Assembly (NCBI GenBank): GCA_021396245.1
Contig: WNYE01000016.1
Coordinates: forward strand, 310,001-374,000
DNA length: 64,000 nucleotides
Reading direction: 5' to 3'
DNA from: Sporothrix humicola
Taxonomy: Eukaryota > Ascomycota > Sordariomycetes > Ophiostomatales > Ophiostomataceae
Shown: positions 35,828 to 47,813 of the stretch, in pieces
Numbering within the stretch: position 1 is the stretch's first letter
How the letters are laid out: the number at the start of each line of letters is the position of its first letter
The notes under the pieces: model-generated
What the model saw: the letters and a program-made list of their open reading frames with translations, nothing else
Told to the model about the DNA's origin: nothing
Database searches by the model: none
Made by a program: the position numbers and the translations under genes

Positions 35828-37755
35828 TGTGATGTGTGGTGTGAGGAAAGTAGAGGTAGAGAAAACAAAAGACGGGAGCGCAGCACACCGATGAAAAGGG
35901 AGTTGGAGATGGGGAGATGGGAATCAGAAAAGAAGGAAATGGGAAAAGGAGTAGATTTGAGTTGTCAAAGCAAAACAAAGGCGATTGTAGAAGAGAGGAA
36001 TGTGAGGAAGGTAGGGAAGGCTATGTTGGGGAAGGAACCACCTTAATTAACCTCGAAAGAGGACGGAGGAAGTTGAGCTACAGCGCTGAGAACGGATGAA
36101 AAGGCAGGTGCGGCAGGCGAGCTCACTCAGAAATAGCTTCTGGCGAACAGGAAAGAGCAGATTTACCCCGTATTTTCTCATGCAACAAAGGGCCGCAGCT
36201 TCCTTCTTTGAAACAGATGCAGAATCACCTGAACGCCGTCCGCCTCTTGGTGTCTCTGTGCCTTCCTTACAGCCAGGCTGGGCGGCCGTCTCCACAGAAA
36301 CTCCAACCTCTTGACCTGACAGCCCCCCGTCGCACACTACGTAATTGGGTGGGCCGCAGCCGCCCCTCTCCAAGTACTTCCGAATGCAGTTTAGCGCATG
36401 CCCGGCCCCCTCTCCAGGCCGTGAGAGTGATAGCCAAAAGATGCCAAAGACAAAAGATGAGGGGAAGATACAGCAACGACGAACTAAATAAATTGGGTGA
36501 CAGTGACAGGTGTGACTCGGCAGCAGTCTGGCCGAGTATCTTCCACATAGGCCCTGAAGGTTCTTGAGAGGCTTGTTTCTGTTGGGTTTATTGTACGACA
36601 ACACAGTGTTCATCTGGTAACACGAAAATTCCGACATAAAATCCGACGATGCAGAGGAAAAAACGTCGGACGCTTGTTGAGATGTGAGAATTAAGCAGAA
36701 GAATCGCTGGAAACATACATTTAATGAGATCTGTCTTTCTTCATGCTTCATTTCGGGGACTTGACTAATTGAAAGTTGTTCTTGAACGGCGTATGTTGAT
36801 TGTTGACCGCCGTTACCATTTTACATGATGAAAAGTGTCCGATGTTGAGGAGGACAGATTGGAGTGAAAACAAGAGAAACCGAGATGGAGACAACGTGCT
36901 AAAATATTACTTTCACTGCGTTAATTACTTGGTCTATCAAAGCATTTTAATCTAGGCCATCAAAATTATTTTGTCTGTAAGTGCAAACCGAGGAGAAAAA
37001 GATGACGAGAGTTGACTCAGTCGGCATAGTTCATGTATCATTACGAGGCTGCCAATAAGCCGACCAAGTTTGATTTATACAGAAGACGGCGTATCATAAA
37101 TTATACTTAAGCCTTATTGTTGGTTGCCGCATTGGTGACCCACGATGTGGACCAACCAGAGAATCCATCTTGCATGTAAGTGGCATTGTTAGGTATGGAA
37201 GCATCACATCGCGAAAGCATGGCCAGATAGTATTGAATTGGATTATATCTTATGAGAATACGAGTACAGAGTACGGAATAAAGCAGAGACAAGGAAAAGA
37301 CGGGCCTAGTCGGCACAATGTAAAGAGGCGCAGAGTTGAGAAAAGAAGTGGTAATAATTTCGTTAATGATAAAAAGCAGAGAGACTCCGGTTGCCTGGAA
37401 AGGGCTGAAATGAATAAATGAAACAAATGAAAGACAGAAGAGCAGTGAAGTAATGAAAGATATATCATAGATGGTCGTGCCCAAATACCGCCGCCATGCA
37501 AAAAAAGACAAATGAGAGAAGAAATAACAAAACAGAGCAAACAAAACAAAAGAAACAGAAAAGATGGAATATAATGGATGCCGCTCTCTCATGTACCTGA
37601 GCAGCTGTCCTTTAGTGAAGAAGAGGAGAGAAGAGAATAATGTGATGGGAAGGCAGAAAAGACAGCGCCAACATTAACGCCCGGCCACCTCGGAACGCCT
37701 TCTCAACTCCAGTCGTTGTGCCTGCACACGCCCTCCTTTATGTCTCTTCATCTTC
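35828..37755. promoter_or_regulatory. Upstream region of the mannosidase gene; no gene seen
   Basis: The right-hand side holds the 3' region of the acidic-protein gene. Base composition falls near 36760-37120. A GAGTACGGA-type word lies at 37262-37280. The open frames (up to 234 codons, 36047-36751 minus) have no recognisable motif. Confidence 0.4.
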
Positions 37756-39264
37756 TTACGAGAAAGAACTCGTCTCCTTCCGACTGCCGCTGCCACTGCC
37801 GGCACCCGTGCCGTGGTGCACCAGCTCCGAGACTTGCTGGCTGCTTTCGCCTCTGTCGTTGTCTTCCTCGTCCTCGTAGTCTTCCTCCTCAAACTCTTCG
37901 TCGTCATCTTCGAAATCGTAGTCGTCGTCATCCTCCATATAGTATTCGTCATCATCGTCGTCGTGGTCATCGTGACAGCAGGCGGAGACAGGCTTGGGTT
38001 TGACGGAAGCCCCCGCACCCAGGCCGGCTCGTGCGGCCGTGGCCGTCGCGTCCGTAATCATCGCCTCCACCCCGACGGCCACCGCCTCGATCGGCGCGCC
38101 GCGCTCCTCGTAGTTGACCATAATGTCGTCCTCGTCATTGTGCGCGCCGGGCCGGACGGGCTCGTCTTCTTCTTCGTCGTCCTCCTCTTCCTCCTCCTCG
38201 CTTTCAGACTCCGTCTCGCTGGCGTCAAACGAAAGAGCCCCCATCATGGGCACGTCAATGCGCGCCAACTGACTCTTGATCAGGTTGTCGGCCACATTGT
38301 ATAACCGCATGTCCTTATCTGACACAGTGTCGCGGTCAATGTCAAAGGACACCTCATCCGGGTCAACCGGGCGATCGCGGGCGCCCGGTGTGTTGGGCGA
38401 CAGGGCGGCGGTGCCCTCGGGGATTTGCAGGACCCACTTGCGGACGGCCTCGCCTTTGGTCACGCGGCCACCGGTGGTCGGCGTCTTTCCGGCCTTTGTT
38501 ACTCCGTTCGGCGCCTTGGACGCCAGCCCCCGCTTGAACTGCCGCTTCTCGCGCCGCCGCCGCCTCTGGATGCGGTCCCGGATATACCACGCCACGACCA
38601 GCATGGCCGCCTGCGTCATCTCCTGGCTCTTTTGGCGCTGCATGTTGGCCCAGGCCTGGCACCGCTGCTGCTGGAAGTTGGCGACGGCCTGGCAGCGCTG
38701 GTGGTAGTAGGCGGCGATGCGGGACGCCATGGCCAGGTAGCGCGGGTCGGATGCCGAGAGGGGACCGTCGGGGGGTGCGGTCACTGATGCGGCTGTTGCT
38801 GTGGTTGCCGCCGTCTCCGTCGTTGTAGCACCTGTTGTGGTTGAGCCGTCTGCTGCCGTCTTGTCCGAGGCAGACGGCGCCGTCGTTGATGGAGGTTCCT
38901 TTGGCTCTGTTTTCACAACATTGCCAGCCTGCTTGTTCTGCCGCAATGGCGGTGGCGGCGGCGGGAAGACGTGCTTTGCACCGCCGTTAACACCAGCGGC
39001 CACACTGCCCGGCAATGGCCGTTGGCCGGCGTTGACATTTGCGTTGGCCATCATCCGACCTTGCAGGCCTGCGCCTTTGAGCCCGCCGAGGCCGTTTCCA
39101 AGGATACTGCCGTGTCCGTAGATTTCCTGGGTGAAAGACTTGAGAAGGTTCGGTGAGAGTGGCGGCGGTCCCTGGGCGAGCGGAAAGGACTGGTGATCGG
39201 GCGGCGGCGTGACGGGGATCTGGGGACCGAAAAGAAATGGCAGCCACGGCATGGACGCAGCCAT
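37756..39264 (-). CDS. Acidic-tailed protein of unknown function
   Basis: A single-exon frame of 502 residues with GC-rich third positions. The N-terminal 60 residues are hydrophobic and Pro-rich (MPWLPFLFGPQIPVTPPP). A Thr/Ala-rich linker is followed by a predicted helical region around 175-245: RYLAMASRIAAYYHQRCQ, two QQQRCQAW/QRQKSQ-type near-repeats, WYIRDRIQRRRRREKRQFKRG. That last stretch is strongly basic and could be a nuclear-localisation or nucleic-acid-binding site. Residues around 300-345 (DEVSFDIDRDTVSDKDMRLY, LARIDVPMMGALSFD) look ordered. The C-terminal third is rich in Asp/Glu runs interleaved with CCHDDHDDDD. I do not recognise the family. The basic helix plus acidic tail suggests a nuclear or chaperone-like protein, but this is inference. 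Confidence 0.7.
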   Translation of the reverse strand: MAASMPWLPFLFGPQIPVTPPPDHQSFPLAQGPPPLSPNLLKSFTQEIYGHGSILGNGLGGLKGAGLQGRMMANANVNAGQRPLPGSVAAGVNGGAKHVFPPPPPPLRQNKQAGNVVKTEPKEPPSTTAPSASDKTAADGSTTTGATTTETAATTATAASVTAPPDGPLSASDPRYLAMASRIAAYYHQRCQAVANFQQQRCQAWANMQRQKSQEMTQAAMLVVAWYIRDRIQRRRRREKRQFKRGLASKAPNGVTKAGKTPTTGGRVTKGEAVRKWVLQIPEGTAALSPNTPGARDRPVDPDEVSFDIDRDTVSDKDMRLYNVADNLIKSQLARIDVPMMGALSFDASETESESEEEEEEDDEEEDEPVRPGAHNDEDDIMVNYEERGAPIEAVAVGVEAMITDATATAARAGLGAGASVKPKPVSACCHDDHDDDDDEYYMEDDDDYDFEDDDEEFEEEDYEDEEDNDRGESSQQVSELVHHGTGAGSGSGSRKETSSFS

Positions 39265-42200
39265 GACTTGTGAATTTTGAAGTAGAGGTCCCTCGTATGT
39301 CAGTTTCTGGTTTCTGCTTCTCGGCCGGAAGCAAAATCTCCTGCTAATAAAAGGGTTGATTTCTGGCGGGAGTTGATATCTTCACCGCTGCTTAGACGAG
39401 TATCGGATGATTTGTGACCTTGGTTGATGAGAAATTTGATTTTGATTTTGATGGTGTGATGTTGTCCGTATATGGGCTGCACTAATCTACAGCAGAGTCG
39501 CCAGTAATAGAACGGTGAGTTTGATGTAAACAACGAGGTGAGTGATTTGTTGTTGAGTTTGCAGTGGTGTTTATGAGTTGTCGTCGGTATGATGGTGATG
39601 TTGGTGAGGATGTTGACTGTGAAGGAGGTTGTGCGGTGATTATTGTAGGAGAAGACGAAGAGTTGTTGGGCGAGGTGTGAGCGAATATCAGGAAATAAAA
39701 AAGGGAAGCAGGATAGGAGAAGAGTGAGTCCGAGTAGGGGGTACAGAAGGTGAGAGGGAGGGAAAGGAAGAGAGAAAAGAGATAGAACGGCGTGGGTGGG
39801 GAAGTATGAAGGGTTGGACAGAAACGGTCTTATACTATCCGTGTGTCTGTGTGTTTCCTGTGTTTCTGTGCGTGCTTGTGTGCCTGTGTCTGTGTTCTGC
39901 CCAACATCTGCGGTCTGTCTGTGGCCTTGCTTTTGGGGAGAGAAAGTGCATTATGCGGTGGGATCAGCACCGGGCCTCTGGTATATTGGATGGCTCCATG
40001 ATGGTCAGGTGTGGTTTTTTTTTCTGATTTCCCTGGAAGAGAGTGAGTGAGCAGGTGGGAGGACATGCACCACTGGGCATAAATACAGGAGACACAATGT
40101 ACAGATGCCACAAAGGAGGAGGGCAGGGGGAATAAAAAACAGACCGACAACAGCTGGCACTCGTCAGCGGTGAATCGACGCTTGGTAAACATGTACTGTC
40201 CATGCAATTCAAAGGCAAAAGATACTTTCTTGAACCGGCGTCACAACTCATCTGTCGATAAACTGGCGCGAGGGCCAGGCTGGCCAGGAGGGGCGCAGCG
40301 AATGACAAGACGGAAGACGGACGACCAGACGAGACGAAGAGTGAAATGGCCTGAGCTGGAGCTGGGTTAGTGAGTAGCCAGAAGCCAGCGGGCCAGAATC
40401 GGTCGATGCCGGAGGATGCTAAGAGGGTAAGAGAATGAGGCAAAGAACGGGAATAAAGGGAGCAAAGGGAGGGGGGTCAGAAAGTATGGGGCTGTCATGG
40501 AGCCTCTGGCGTGTGTTGTATGTTGTATTCTATATATTGCACATGAGCACAAAATGCACGCCTCGCATCTTTGAATGGCCGCGTGCCAATGTACTCGTAT
40601 CTTGCATCTTGGGATACTTTCACTTTCTCACTCCTCCGTGTTCCGTGTTCTGTCATCTTGCCATCTTGCCACGGTGGATGGTGGATCCTGCCACTCTTCA
40701 TGTTGGTCATTGTTGGCCGTCTGTTAGCTGGGCTATCTGGCATGCATCTTCACCACTGTGCAGACAATGAGCCCTTTGTGACACTGTCATCCAGGCGCTT
40801 CCATTAAATTCTTAACGATTCATCATGTCTTTTGCCGTTTTGTGCTGAAAAAGGAAGGAAGGTAGGAATCAATAAAAAAGAGGACCGAAAGGAAGGGGTG
40901 TGTTTGGGCGTTTTGGGCGTGTTGGGACGCTGGGCTAATGTGCGGTTCGACGGGAGCTAGGCGGCGAAGAAAATGGTGCCACTTTTGGCCCGGGTCATGC
41001 CAGGGTTTGGGTTCAATGGCCAGAGCGAAAAGGCAATCTCCAGCCAGAATCCGCAGAAACCTGCAAGTTCCCCCCAAATCTTTCCAAATCTTTCCCAATC
41101 CAACAAGGCCGGGGTGTAGAAAGGAAGAAACGGGGCGACTGGGTCAAACCGGATGCGAGCAGGAAGGGCAGAAAAGAGACGAGAGATTCTGCAAATCGTG
41201 TGGTGGAACGTTGGTGAGTGATTCTCCAGTGATTCTCCAGTGACAGAATAGCAGAGAATGGCTGACAAAGAAGGCGGATTTGCAGAATGTCGTGTTGTCG
41301 AGATATCGTAAAAACGGTCGGCGAGTCGGTGTGTCCCATCAAAAGGACAGAGGATCTGGGGGCGTGCTTGTAGTTTTGAGTACGCCATTGTCTTCGTGGC
41401 AGCTATGTGAAAAACACGCCCCTCCATGATAGCCTCTCCGAAGATGCCCAGTTGGTCGGTTTTATTTTAAGAAGCCAGGCCATCCTCCGTTTCTTGTCGT
41501 TTATCGACTGTCGTCTCGCCTGTTTTTCTGTTTCTCGCCCTTCCTTCTTTTCTGTTGTTCCTGGGATTTGCATGTTCATGTCCGAAATCCGATATGCTGC
41601 ATCCTAGAAAAGGAAGCAAAGGAGAAACTGACGCGGGCTGTCTGTTGCGCCGTGCATGTGCTGTGTTGCCGTCTGACGTTTTGTTTTGCGTGTATGTGTG
41701 CGCATGTTCTCAAGGTTGGAAGCACCGTATGCTGTGATGCTGGAAACTAACGCTCGTAAAAAAGAATGCCCGTATTTTGTGCGTCCCTAGAAAGTCAGGA
41801 TGTTGAAGTAAGTCTAGAATGCGCCCGTTGTGGCCAACGCTTTCCCAAATAGGAAACCAAGGTCTGGCCCAGGGGTGACGCGATGACGAGACACTGTCGA
41901 CGGCAAGCACGACCGGCACAATGAATACCCACAAACATAACGAGCATTCTAATCGAGTGCAAGAACACATATACACGAAATAGGGAAGCTGCAACCTGCA
42001 AGGACCATCCCAACTTCCCAGAATTGCAACTTTGGAGTGAACCCAGCCCATCGCACCTTCCTCTGTGCTCCGTAATACCCCGTCCCGAACATCTGGAGAT
42101 CGTGTCGTTTTTAGTGTTTTTGACAGCCAGTTTCCAGTAGCATCTTAAGATTGCGGGTACTCAGTAAAGAGGTTTAACTTTCATCCTTTTTGCCCTTTCG

Positions 42201-43138
42201 CTGTTTACACTGTGAGAGCGTGAAGCCAGTGAGTTATCAAAAAGCCCAAAACTCTGTGAACAGGCCACTGCTGGAGAGTGGCGTGTCTCTTTCCACTTTT
42301 CACTACCAAAGCTTGTTACAGAGGAAAGCGCGACGACCAATAGGGGAAGGAGCGCCTTTTAAAGTAGGAGAGCAATCGGCGCACCTTCCATCCGTGCCGG
42401 CGCCAAATATGCACGGTCTTCGGCACTGTAGCCGCCAGGGGTAATTGAGAAGTGGGAAGCTGCAAGCTGGGGCAAAGCACACGCCAACTTTCAGCCTCGA
42501 ACTTGAAGCTTGACCTTGACTTTCATGAAAAGAAGTACGACCATACACGGCAACATCCGGCCCAATTCGACCCGCACAGCTAGCACAACACCTCACCGAT
42601 CATCTGTTGGTGCTAGGACGCATTGTTTTGTCTCTTTTTTTCCTGCTTAGCCCTTTATTTTTGCTCGCATTGCTACCGGGTCGGCGCATCATCTCGCGAT
42701 CTCGCAATCTTGCACCTTGGAACGTTGAGATATCGCGAGACCAGGTTGGACTAGCCTGTTCCCTGCATATTTCATCGTGGAAGCAGGAAGCCTGCTTGTA
42801 CCTGGAGATCTATCGCCACAACCGAAAGGGCTGTCCTGATTAGACTCTGAGCTCGCGTGCACATCTGAGCTGTGGCAAGAGCTTTGTTGACTTTTGCACA
42901 TTCCCTATTTTTGGCCCATTGGTAGTTCTCGTTCACCTCATTTTATCTCCTGCTTTATCTCCTCACCCCGGATTTTGCTCCGTTCCGTCCCGGCTTTCGT
43001 CCTTCGTCCTTTCACTTTTACGATTTACTCCATACACTGATCTTGTTTTGTGGCTTTTCTCACGAACCAGATCTGGCGACGTTGGACGAGTCTGGACGAG
43101 ATACGAGAGGCAAACAGCCCACATGATATACACGAGGC
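39265..43138. promoter_or_regulatory. Divergent intergenic region; no gene seen
   Basis: This gap of about 3.9 kb separates the acidic-protein gene (-) from MSH1 (+). It includes a GT-rich patch (39838-39900) and a 13-bp tandem duplication GATTCTCCAGTGA at about 41220-41245. Frames up to 159 codons lack motifs. The last 200 bases are C/T-rich, consistent with the MSH1 leader. Confidence 0.4.
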
Positions 43139-46100
43139 ATGCGGTTGTTGTCCTCTCTCCACCAGCGGCCATGGCAGCTTCACCAACAAAATGTACGCTG
43201 GATTTTTGCCCAAAGGGGAGCATCTGCTAGCAGAGCACTCTTCTCGACGATGATATCAAAATCTATGACAGCATCGACATCCAGGACCGCAAAGACAACA
43301 CCATCATCATGCACATACAAACGGCTACACACACAGTCTCTCGCACGACCAGCCGCTCGCCTAGCTGCATCCCCTCTCCGCAAATGGCCCGCATCGTCCG
43401 ATGTCAGAGACACTCTGCGTGGGCATCAATACCAAGTGCGAGGCAAGAAAACCAGGACAACTGTGCGCCTCGAGGATCTGCCCCAGGGCATTCTCCTGCC
43501 TGCCGCCGCTCCTGCCAGCAAGGAGGGTACGAAGAATGGCGAGGAGAGCGCCAGTGATAGCCCAAACGAGACCAGCAATGACAGCCGGCCAGACTCTTCT
43601 GACTCTGGCCCCGCCTACCCAACTGTCATTATGCAGGCCCGCCGCAACATGCACAAGTTCAGCAACTGCGTGCTGCTGACCCGCGTGGGCGGCTTCTACG
43701 AGCTGTACTTTGAGCATGCCCAAGAGTACGGCCCACTGCTCAACATCAAAGTGGCCTCCAAAAAGACCAATGCAGGGCAGGTGCCAATGGTGAGTCTCTC
43801 CTCTGTCTACCCTATGCGATTTTGTCCACCTCCTCCCCACACTCTCGTATCATCATCATCTCATTCCGCCCTGTCCTACTCTTGCTTGACCAACCCTAGC
43901 GGCGGATAACCGTCTCACGCATCCAACCCTTTCCCCTACATTCATCCGGGCTGTAGTTGGACCAGTTGTACTCTCCCTCTTTGCCTTACGGTTGTGCTCT
44001 CTCTTCCCCTACCCTCGTCTCTCCGCGGCCCTCGCTCATATTCTCGTCACATTTCCCTGTCCGTGTCGTTCGTTTTCCCCATCTCATCACCGCCGCTTTC
44101 CGTTTCTGTCTTGCCCATTGCATGCATACCGTTATCATCCTCCTCGTGCCGCACCACCATAATTCCATCCTTACTGTTTTTGTCATCATCCTTGCCCGCC
44201 TATTTGATTTTCATTCCAGCCCATGCTCGCCTCTGTTTCTCTGCCTGTTTGTTTCGTTTATTTGTCCACCCTGTGATCTCGGCTTTACTGACTGCCGTCT
44301 TGTGACGCTCGTAGGCCGGCTTCCCCTTCTTCCAGCTAGACCGGTTCCTCAAGATCCTCGTCCACGACCTCAACCGCTATGTGGCCATTGCTGAAGAGTT
44401 TCCCAACTCGGCCGCCGACAAGGTCAAGTCGGGCGGCCTTATGCACGACCGTCGTGTTGCCCGCATCGTCACGCCGGGCACTCTCATTGACGAGAACTTT
44501 ATGGACCCCTACACCAACAACTATGTAATGGCCATTCACGTCACTGGCGCTGGTAGTGACATTGACGCCCCTGGCCCGTACGACGGTGATGCCACTTTGT
44601 CCGCTCCTGCAGCCGAGTCTCCGCCCCCTTCCCAATTAGTGCCCGCCCTCGGCTCGACCCCCCTCACGTCTGCGCCTTTGGCGTCCGCCTCGCCCAGTCT
44701 ATCATCTGTGGCTCTTGGGCTGGCGTGGCTGGACCTGTCGACGGGCCACTTTTACACACAGCCCACGAACCTGGCCGCCCTGAGTGCGGCGTTGTCACGT
44801 GTGGCACCCCGTGAGATTGTCCTGGATGAGCGGCTCCAACTGTTGCAGCAGCAACAACGCGCCGACAGCAGTGAAGGGCACCCGCTGTTCAGTATCCTGG
44901 ACGAGGACCGCACGCAGCAGCAGCAGCAGCTGATCACTTATGCCCCTGCACCGCCGTCCATGCCGGCAGAATTAAGAGAAGATGTCGACCGGTCGGTGGC
45001 GCTCTCCGAATGGAAGCCGGTGCTGGAGTCCGAAATTCCGGCACAGACAGTCAGGGACTTGACGGGCGATGAGATCTCTGCCGGCAGTTTGCTGTTGCAC
45101 TACGTCAAGGACCGTTTGCAGGGTCTGTCCATGAAACTGCAACCGCCTGTGCGCTACGAGGGCATGCAAGTCATGACCATTGACAAGAATAGCATGCGGT
45201 CCCTGGAAATCAAGCAGACGGTGCGTGATGGCGCGTTCCGGGGCAGTTTGTTGCATGCCATCCGCCGGACTGTCACCAAGAGCGGCGCACGCCTGCTCAA
45301 TGAGTGGCTGAGTGCGCCGTCTACGTCGCTGGATGTCATCGTGGCCCGCCAGGATCTAGTATCTCGCTTCGTCCAGGATGAGGACCTGCGGGACGGCATC
45401 ACTCAGTTGTTGCGGAGAAGCCACGATTCCCACCGGCTCGTGCAGAAGTTTGCCCTCGGCCGCGGCGACCCGGACGATCTGCTGGACCTGGCAAAGACAA
45501 TTGCGGCCACGGACGACATTGTCGGCTTGCTCAAACACGCACAGCCCATCCACAAGGATGCCGTCGACAACGAAGAGACTGAAAAGAGTCTCGAGGCCAT
45601 TGCGGGCCGGATCCAGCTGGAGCGCCCGCTGGCGATTGCCAAGCGGATCCGCGACTCGGTCGATGAGGAAGGCTTAATTTATCAGCACGAGATGGAGGAG
45701 AACAATGCGGATGCGATGATGTCGCTGGCCGAAGAGGTCGTGCAAGCAGAAGGCTCGCTGGAAGAAGACGGGTCGGTGCTGCGGCGCAAGGGAAAAGATG
45801 CCAAAGCGGCAGCCGCTGCTGCAGCCGAAGCACTGGCTAGCGGAGCAAAGGCACCTGCCAAGCGGTCAAAGAACACGTCATTCCGCGACTACTATGGCGA
45901 GGACAATGAGGCATGGGTCATGAAGCCGTCGGCCAGCAAAGGCCTCAAAGTGCTGCATGCACAGCTGGCAGACCTGACGCGTGAACGTGGGGAGTTGACA
46001 GAGGAGCTGCGCACACGGCTCGAGGCGCCCAGCCTGACGCTCAAGTGGACGCCCGGGCTGGGCCACATCTGCCATATTCGCGGCCGCGACGCTAAGCGCA

Positions 46101-47167
46101 CGACGCGGACCAAGAAGGCAGACGGTGAAGAGAGCGACTCGGCGCCCACGACCATCTCTTCGAGCCGCACGACACGCTCCCTCCACGTGCCTGAGTGGAC
46201 GTCCCTCGGCCAGAAACTCGACCAGGTGCGGTTCCACATCCGGGCCGAGGAGCAGCGCGTCTTTCACGCCTTGCGGGCGGCCGTTGTCCGCAGTCTGGTG
46301 CCCCTGCGCCGCAATGCTGCCGTTTTGGACGAGCTCGACATTGCCACGTCGTTTGCGCGCCTTGCGCTTGAGCAGAATCTGTGTCGGCCGCGCCTGCACC
46401 GTGGCACCTCCACATCCATTGTCGGTGGACGACATGCGACGGTGGAGGGCGGCCTGACAGAGCAAGGCCGTACCTTTACGAGGAACGACCTGATATTGGG
46501 TGACAACAATAAGAACGAAAATGCCCCCAACGGGGGCTGCCGCATTTGGTTGATTACGGGCCCCAACATGGCCGGCAAGTCGACCTTCCTCCGCCAGAAT
46601 GCCCTCATCACTATTTTGGCCCAGGTCGGCTGCTACGTGCCCGCCGACTATGCCGACCTGGGCATTGTCGACGCGCTTTTCAGTCGAGTCGGGTCCGCCG
46701 ACAATCTGTTTCGCGACCAGAGCACGTTCATGGTCGAGATGCTCGAGACCGCTCACATCCTAAGGCAAGCGACACCCCAGAGCTTTGTCATCATGGACGA
46801 GATTGGCCGCGGCACGACGCCCGAGGACGGCACGGCTGTGGCCTACGCGGCGCTGCACCACCTGGTGCACGTCAACAAGTGCCGGGGCCTGTTTGCGACG
46901 CACTTTCACGGGCTGGCGGACCTGGCGGCAGAGGACGGCATTGCAGCCCCTGACGGCGACGACTCTGCATTTGACCGCACGTTCCCCGTCGAGCTGTATT
47001 GCACCGACGTGGAGGAGGACGGCGCGGGCGGGTTCGTGTACGTGCACCGGCTGCGCAAGGGCATCAACCGGCAGAGCCACGCGCTCAAGGTGGCACGGCT
47101 GGCCGGACTGCCAGAGCAGGCGATCCAGATGGCACAGCGCGTGCTCGCCAAGAGCGGTGTCCATTAG
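43139..47167 (+). CDS. MSH1: MutS homologue 1, mitochondrial DNA repair ATPase
   Basis: Exons 43139-43789 and 44315-47167, joined in phase 0 over a 525-bp intron (GTGAGT donor, CTCGTAG acceptor), give about 1167 residues; the junction reads GQVPMAGFPFFQLDRF. The first 40 residues from 43139 (MRLLSSLHQRPWQLHQQNVR) are Arg/Ser/Gln-rich without acidic residues, as in a mitochondrial presequence; a later ATG at 43250 is an alternative. MutS domain I has LLTRVGGFYELYFEHA near 178-193, with the Phe-x-Glu mismatch-contact motif. Core and lever regions follow. The ATPase has TGPNMAGKSTFLRQNALI (Walker A, about 963-980), DQSTFMVEMLET, FVIMDEIGRGTTPEDGTA (Walker B) and FATHFHGLADL. The FYE motif and presequence point to Msh1 and not to Msh2-6. 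It should act on mitochondrial DNA. The 525-bp intron is long for this genome. Confidence 0.93.
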
Positions 47168-47813
47168 GGGAAGGGGAAGGGGAAGTGATAGGGACTACGG
47201 ATAGGAAAAGATAGGAAAAGATAGGAAAGAAGATATAGGACATGCATTACTACGGCATGGTCTGAGAACATCTCCATTTACAGGTTTGGAAAAGCATGCA
47301 GCATTTAAGCCAGCATTTGATCTTTTGTGTCTATATGTATTGAAATCTGGTCTTTGCAAATAACTGTTAGCATCTGATACCCTCAATAGTGTACGATATA
47401 GTAGTAAAAGAGAGAAAATGTAATGCCATCTGCCAAAGCCACCTTGGAAAGGAGCATAGTGATGTCTCATAATGTGTTTGGTGTCTTCAAGAGTTAAGAC
47501 TTCAGGGTTAAAAAGCTCGTTGAATGTTGTTTTGGTTCTAATCATAGACAAGCTCCGGTGGCAATGGCAGTGCAGATAAAATAAAGAAAGAAAAAACAAG
47601 CTTACCTTTTGGAGAGTGAGAGATAAGTCATTGCTGTTGTTAGACGTCACAAACAATTGATATCACCACAGATGGAACAGGGTTGAGGTTTCAATATTTT
47701 CGGATTTTTTATATTCGGGGATATAAAGTTGCTTTTTGTTGATGGAAAAGACAAGCTCCGCAAAACACTGTTCCTCAAACAAGGACACGGAGAGTGTATG
47801 GAGGTGGAATCGT
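47168..47813. other. Convergent 3' intergenic region with a short tandem repeat
   Basis: Both flanking genes (MSH1 and P0) end into this gap. Immediately after the MSH1 stop come GGGGAA repeats and three tandem copies of ATAGGAAAAG (47211-47240). The rest is A/T-rich and is best read as two 3' UTRs. Confidence 0.5.
47211..47240. repeat. Three tandem copies of a 10-bp unit ATAGGAAAAG
   Basis: Copies one and two are exact; the third differs at its final base. It lies in the 3' region of MSH1. Confidence 0.8.
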
